NCBI GenBank assembly: GCA_002713825.1
Contig: PAUU01000031.1
Span: 6,896 to 15,596, forward strand
DNA length: 8,701 bases
Direction: 5' to 3'
Source: Acidiferrobacteraceae bacterium
Lineage (GTDB): Bacteria > Pseudomonadota > Gammaproteobacteria > Arenicellales > UBA868
Part shown: positions 7,346 to 8,701 of the stretch, one piece after another
How the letters are laid out: each line of letters starts with the position of its first letter
Position numbering within the stretch: the first letter of the stretch is position 1
Notes under the pieces: model-generated
Told to the model about the DNA's origin: nothing
Seen by the model: the letters and a program-made list of their open reading frames with translations, nothing else
Databases searched by the model: none
Translations under genes and position numbers: made by a program

Positions 7346-7481
7346 GATGGACGTAGCATAAGGCAATGCGCGCCGGGTTCGCTAGGAAATCAGACCTAGT
7401 TCGCCGCAAAACCTCCCCTCAGCCAACGTGGCAGCAGGATTTTTTGCATCAAGATAACCGATCGACGATATTTAGAATCCC
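7346..7481. promoter_or_regulatory. Divergent intergenic region between the AsmA-family gene and ttcA
   Basis: These 136 bp must hold the promoters of both genes. For ttcA a weak candidate is TTGCAT (7444-7449), a 17-bp spacer and GATATT (7467-7472), four of six at the -10. It would start transcription almost at the ATG, so the message could be nearly leaderless, which agrees with the absence of a Shine-Dalgarno before 7482. No convincing promoter for the AsmA-family gene was found by eye. Confidence 0.35.
7382..7399. repeat. Inverted repeat CTAGG-N8-CCTAG in the divergent promoter region
   Basis: Perfect 5-bp arms CTAGG (7382-7386) and CCTAG (7395-7399) flank eight bases. The site lies 37 bp upstream of the AsmA-family ATG and about 80 bp upstream of ttcA, a position where a dimeric regulator could bind. 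CTAG is scarce in many proteobacterial genomes, so two copies this close are mildly notable, but chance is possible. Confidence 0.3.
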
Positions 7482-8354
7482 ATGACCTCATCTGTGGACG
7501 AAAAGAAACTCAGTAAGCGGCTTCGCCGCGAGGTCGGGCGTGCCATTCAGGATTTCCAGATGATCGGCGACGGAGACAGCATCATGGTTTGCGTCTCGGG
7601 CGGCAAGGATTCCTTTGTGATGCTGGACGTGCTGGAACAATTGCGCCATCGCGCACCGGTCTCCTTTTCGCTGCGTGCAGTGCACCTCGACCAGAACCAA
7701 CCCGGGTTTCCGGTCGAGACCTTAAGGTCATACCTTGCCGACCGCGAAGTGCCTTTCGACATTATCGATGAGGATACCTACAGCATCGTCAAGCGGGTCA
7801 TCCCCGAAGGGAAGACGATGTGCGGACTGTGCTCACGACTGAGGCGGGGCATCCTGTATCGCTATGCTCGAGAAAACGGCATGAGCCGGATTGCGCTTGG
7901 TCATCATAGCGACGATATGATTGAGACCCTTTTTCTGAATATGTTCCATGGCGGTCAATTAAAATCGATGCCCCCAAAATTGCGTAGCGACGATGGGCAC
8001 AATATCGTCATTCGACCATTGGCCTATTGCCGAGAGGCAGATCTCGCGCGCTACGCACAGATTCGGGAATATCCGGTGATCCCCTGTAACCTCTGCGGTT
8101 CACAGGACCACCTGCAGCGCCAGGCCATCAAGGCAATGCTGGCTGATTGGGAAAAAGCGCATCCGGGACGTATCGCCAGCATCTTCCGAAGCCTCACACA
8201 CGTTGCACCAAGTCAGCTTGCTGATCGGTCTCTTTTTGACTTCGCCGCACTGGAGGCACAGACAACGGAGCATCGCTGGCTTCCCGAGGGCGCAACCACG
8301 ACTCGGCAAAACGGCCTGGCCGACACCGCCCCTTGCGCAAAAACCGGATCGTAG
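7482..8354 (+). CDS. ttcA: tRNA 2-thiocytidine biosynthesis protein TtcA
   Basis: TtcA is the ATP-dependent, iron-sulfur tRNA thiolase that makes 2-thiocytidine at position 32 of some tRNAs, with sulfur delivered from a cysteine desulfurase. The 290-residue protein shows the full set of markers. These are the PP-loop SGGKDS (39-44) for ATP; CGLC (114-117) and CNLC (202-205), which supply the cluster cysteines; [20 protein letters not shown] (107-126); [18 protein letters not shown] (141-158); and [12 protein letters not shown] (177-188). It matches E. coli TtcA along nearly its whole length from memory, with a divergent tail after about residue 257, where the family is variable. The ATG at 7482 is right for the family N-terminus ([17 protein letters not shown]). 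There is no Shine-Dalgarno, so initiation may be leaderless or weak. The next gene follows 12 bp later in the same direction and frame, so the two probably form an operon. Confidence 0.97.
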   Translation: MTSSVDEKKLSKRLRREVGRAIQDFQMIGDGDSIMVCVSGGKDSFVMLDVLEQLRHRAPVSFSLRAVHLDQNQPGFPVETLRSYLADREVPFDIIDEDTYSIVKRVIPEGKTMCGLCSRLRRGILYRYARENGMSRIALGHHSDDMIETLFLNMFHGGQLKSMPPKLRSDDGHNIVIRPLAYCREADLARYAQIREYPVIPCNLCGSQDHLQRQAIKAMLADWEKAHPGRIASIFRSLTHVAPSQLADRSLFDFAALEAQTTEHRWLPEGATTTRQNGLADTAPCAKTGS

Positions 8355-8359
8355 AGGAG
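8354..8359 (+). promoter_or_regulatory. Shine-Dalgarno of the M18 aminopeptidase gene, overlapping the ttcA stop
   Basis: GAGGAG begins at the last base of the ttcA TAG (8352-8354) and ends seven bases before the TTG at 8367. Ribosomes ending on ttcA would cover this site, which suggests translational coupling. It is the main support for the TTG start. Confidence 0.7.
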
Positions 8360-8366
8360 AAAGAAC

Positions 8367-8701
8367 TTGAAACCGGAATCATTCAATCTCGGGCTGATGG
8401 CGTTTCTGGACGAATCGCCCAGCCCTTTCCACGCCGTCACCGCCATGCAGCGGACTCTGCAAGAACACGGGTTTAATAATCTTGATCCTGGTACGCCATG
8501 GTCAATCGGTGACCGCGACAAAGCGCTAGTCCTTCGAAATGGCTCATCTCTCATCGCATTTCGGATGGGCAGTGCGCCCCTCATCGAATCCGGTGTGCGC
8601 ATGATCGGCGCCCATACCGACAGCCCCTGTCTTCGCATCAAACCGGCGCCTGATGTAAGACGATCCGGTTTCCATCAGCTTGGTGTTGAGATCTACGGAG
8701 G
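8367..8701 (+). CDS. apeB: M18 family aminopeptidase (aspartyl aminopeptidase type), 3'-truncated by window edge
   Basis: M18 peptidases are cytosolic dinuclear-zinc aminopeptidases that release N-terminal residues, acidic ones in the aspartyl type. Only the first 111 codons are in the window, out of about 430 in the family. Seen: the N-terminal FLDESPSPFHAV (13-24), matching the family FLxxSPTPFHA, and GAHTDSPCLRIKP (81-93), whose H83 and D85 belong to the metal site. GVEIYGG follows at the edge, partly beyond it. The start is a TTG at 8367, with a strong GAGGAG seven bases upstream; from memory this aligns with the pseudomonad protein N-terminus, whereas the first ATG (8397) would cut the helix before the SPSPFHA motif. 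It is in the same reading frame as ttcA, separated by the TAG and four codons, and is probably co-transcribed with it. The full metal site and C-terminus cannot be checked here. Confidence 0.9.
   Translation, partial: MKPESFNLGLMAFLDESPSPFHAVTAMQRTLQEHGFNNLDPGTPWSIGDRDKALVLRNGSSLIAFRMGSAPLIESGVRMIGAHTDSPCLRIKPAPDVRRSGFHQLGVEIYG

Overview
The window reads as ordinary chromosome from a proteobacterium, most likely a gammaproteobacterium. The evidence is a TtcA very close to the enterobacterial type, a large AsmA-family envelope protein, and an M18 aminopeptidase start that aligns with pseudomonad-type ApeB. Genes are packed tightly on both strands. I see no insertion sequence, integrase, phage gene, CRISPR array, tRNA or rRNA.

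Left part (1-3094) is a small divergent metabolic cluster. On the minus strand a cytosolic polysaccharide-deacetylase-fold (NodB-type) protein is followed 30 bp later by a trimethylamine methyltransferase (MttB/COG5598) family gene that runs off the left edge. On the plus strand, diverging from a 93-bp intergenic region, is an ornithine cyclodeaminase/mu-crystallin family NAD(P) protein. Together they look like part of a catabolic route for a methylated amine or a cyclic amino acid betaine; the substrate is not determined by the sequence.

Middle part (3109-7345) is on the minus strand. A 1265-residue AsmA-family protein has an N-terminal membrane anchor and a long internal array of about 72-residue repeats, as expected for a bridge-like lipid-transfer protein of the inner membrane and periplasm. 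After a 109-bp spacer with an imperfect hairpin comes a 109-residue protein with about three membrane segments that I do not recognise. It converges on the cyclodeaminase-like gene with only 14 bp between stops.

Right part (7482-8701) is on the plus strand, divergent from the AsmA gene. It holds ttcA (tRNA 2-thiocytidine synthesis), followed 12 bp later by an M18 aspartyl-type aminopeptidase gene cut by the right edge. The ribosome binding site of the second gene overlaps the ttcA stop, so the two are probably one translationally coupled operon.

No wholly new system is evident. The points most worth a second look are the divergent methyltransferase/deacetylase/cyclodeaminase-like cluster, the lysine in place of the usual arginine in the cyclodeaminase-like protein, the unknown small membrane protein, and the regular repeat architecture of the AsmA-family protein.
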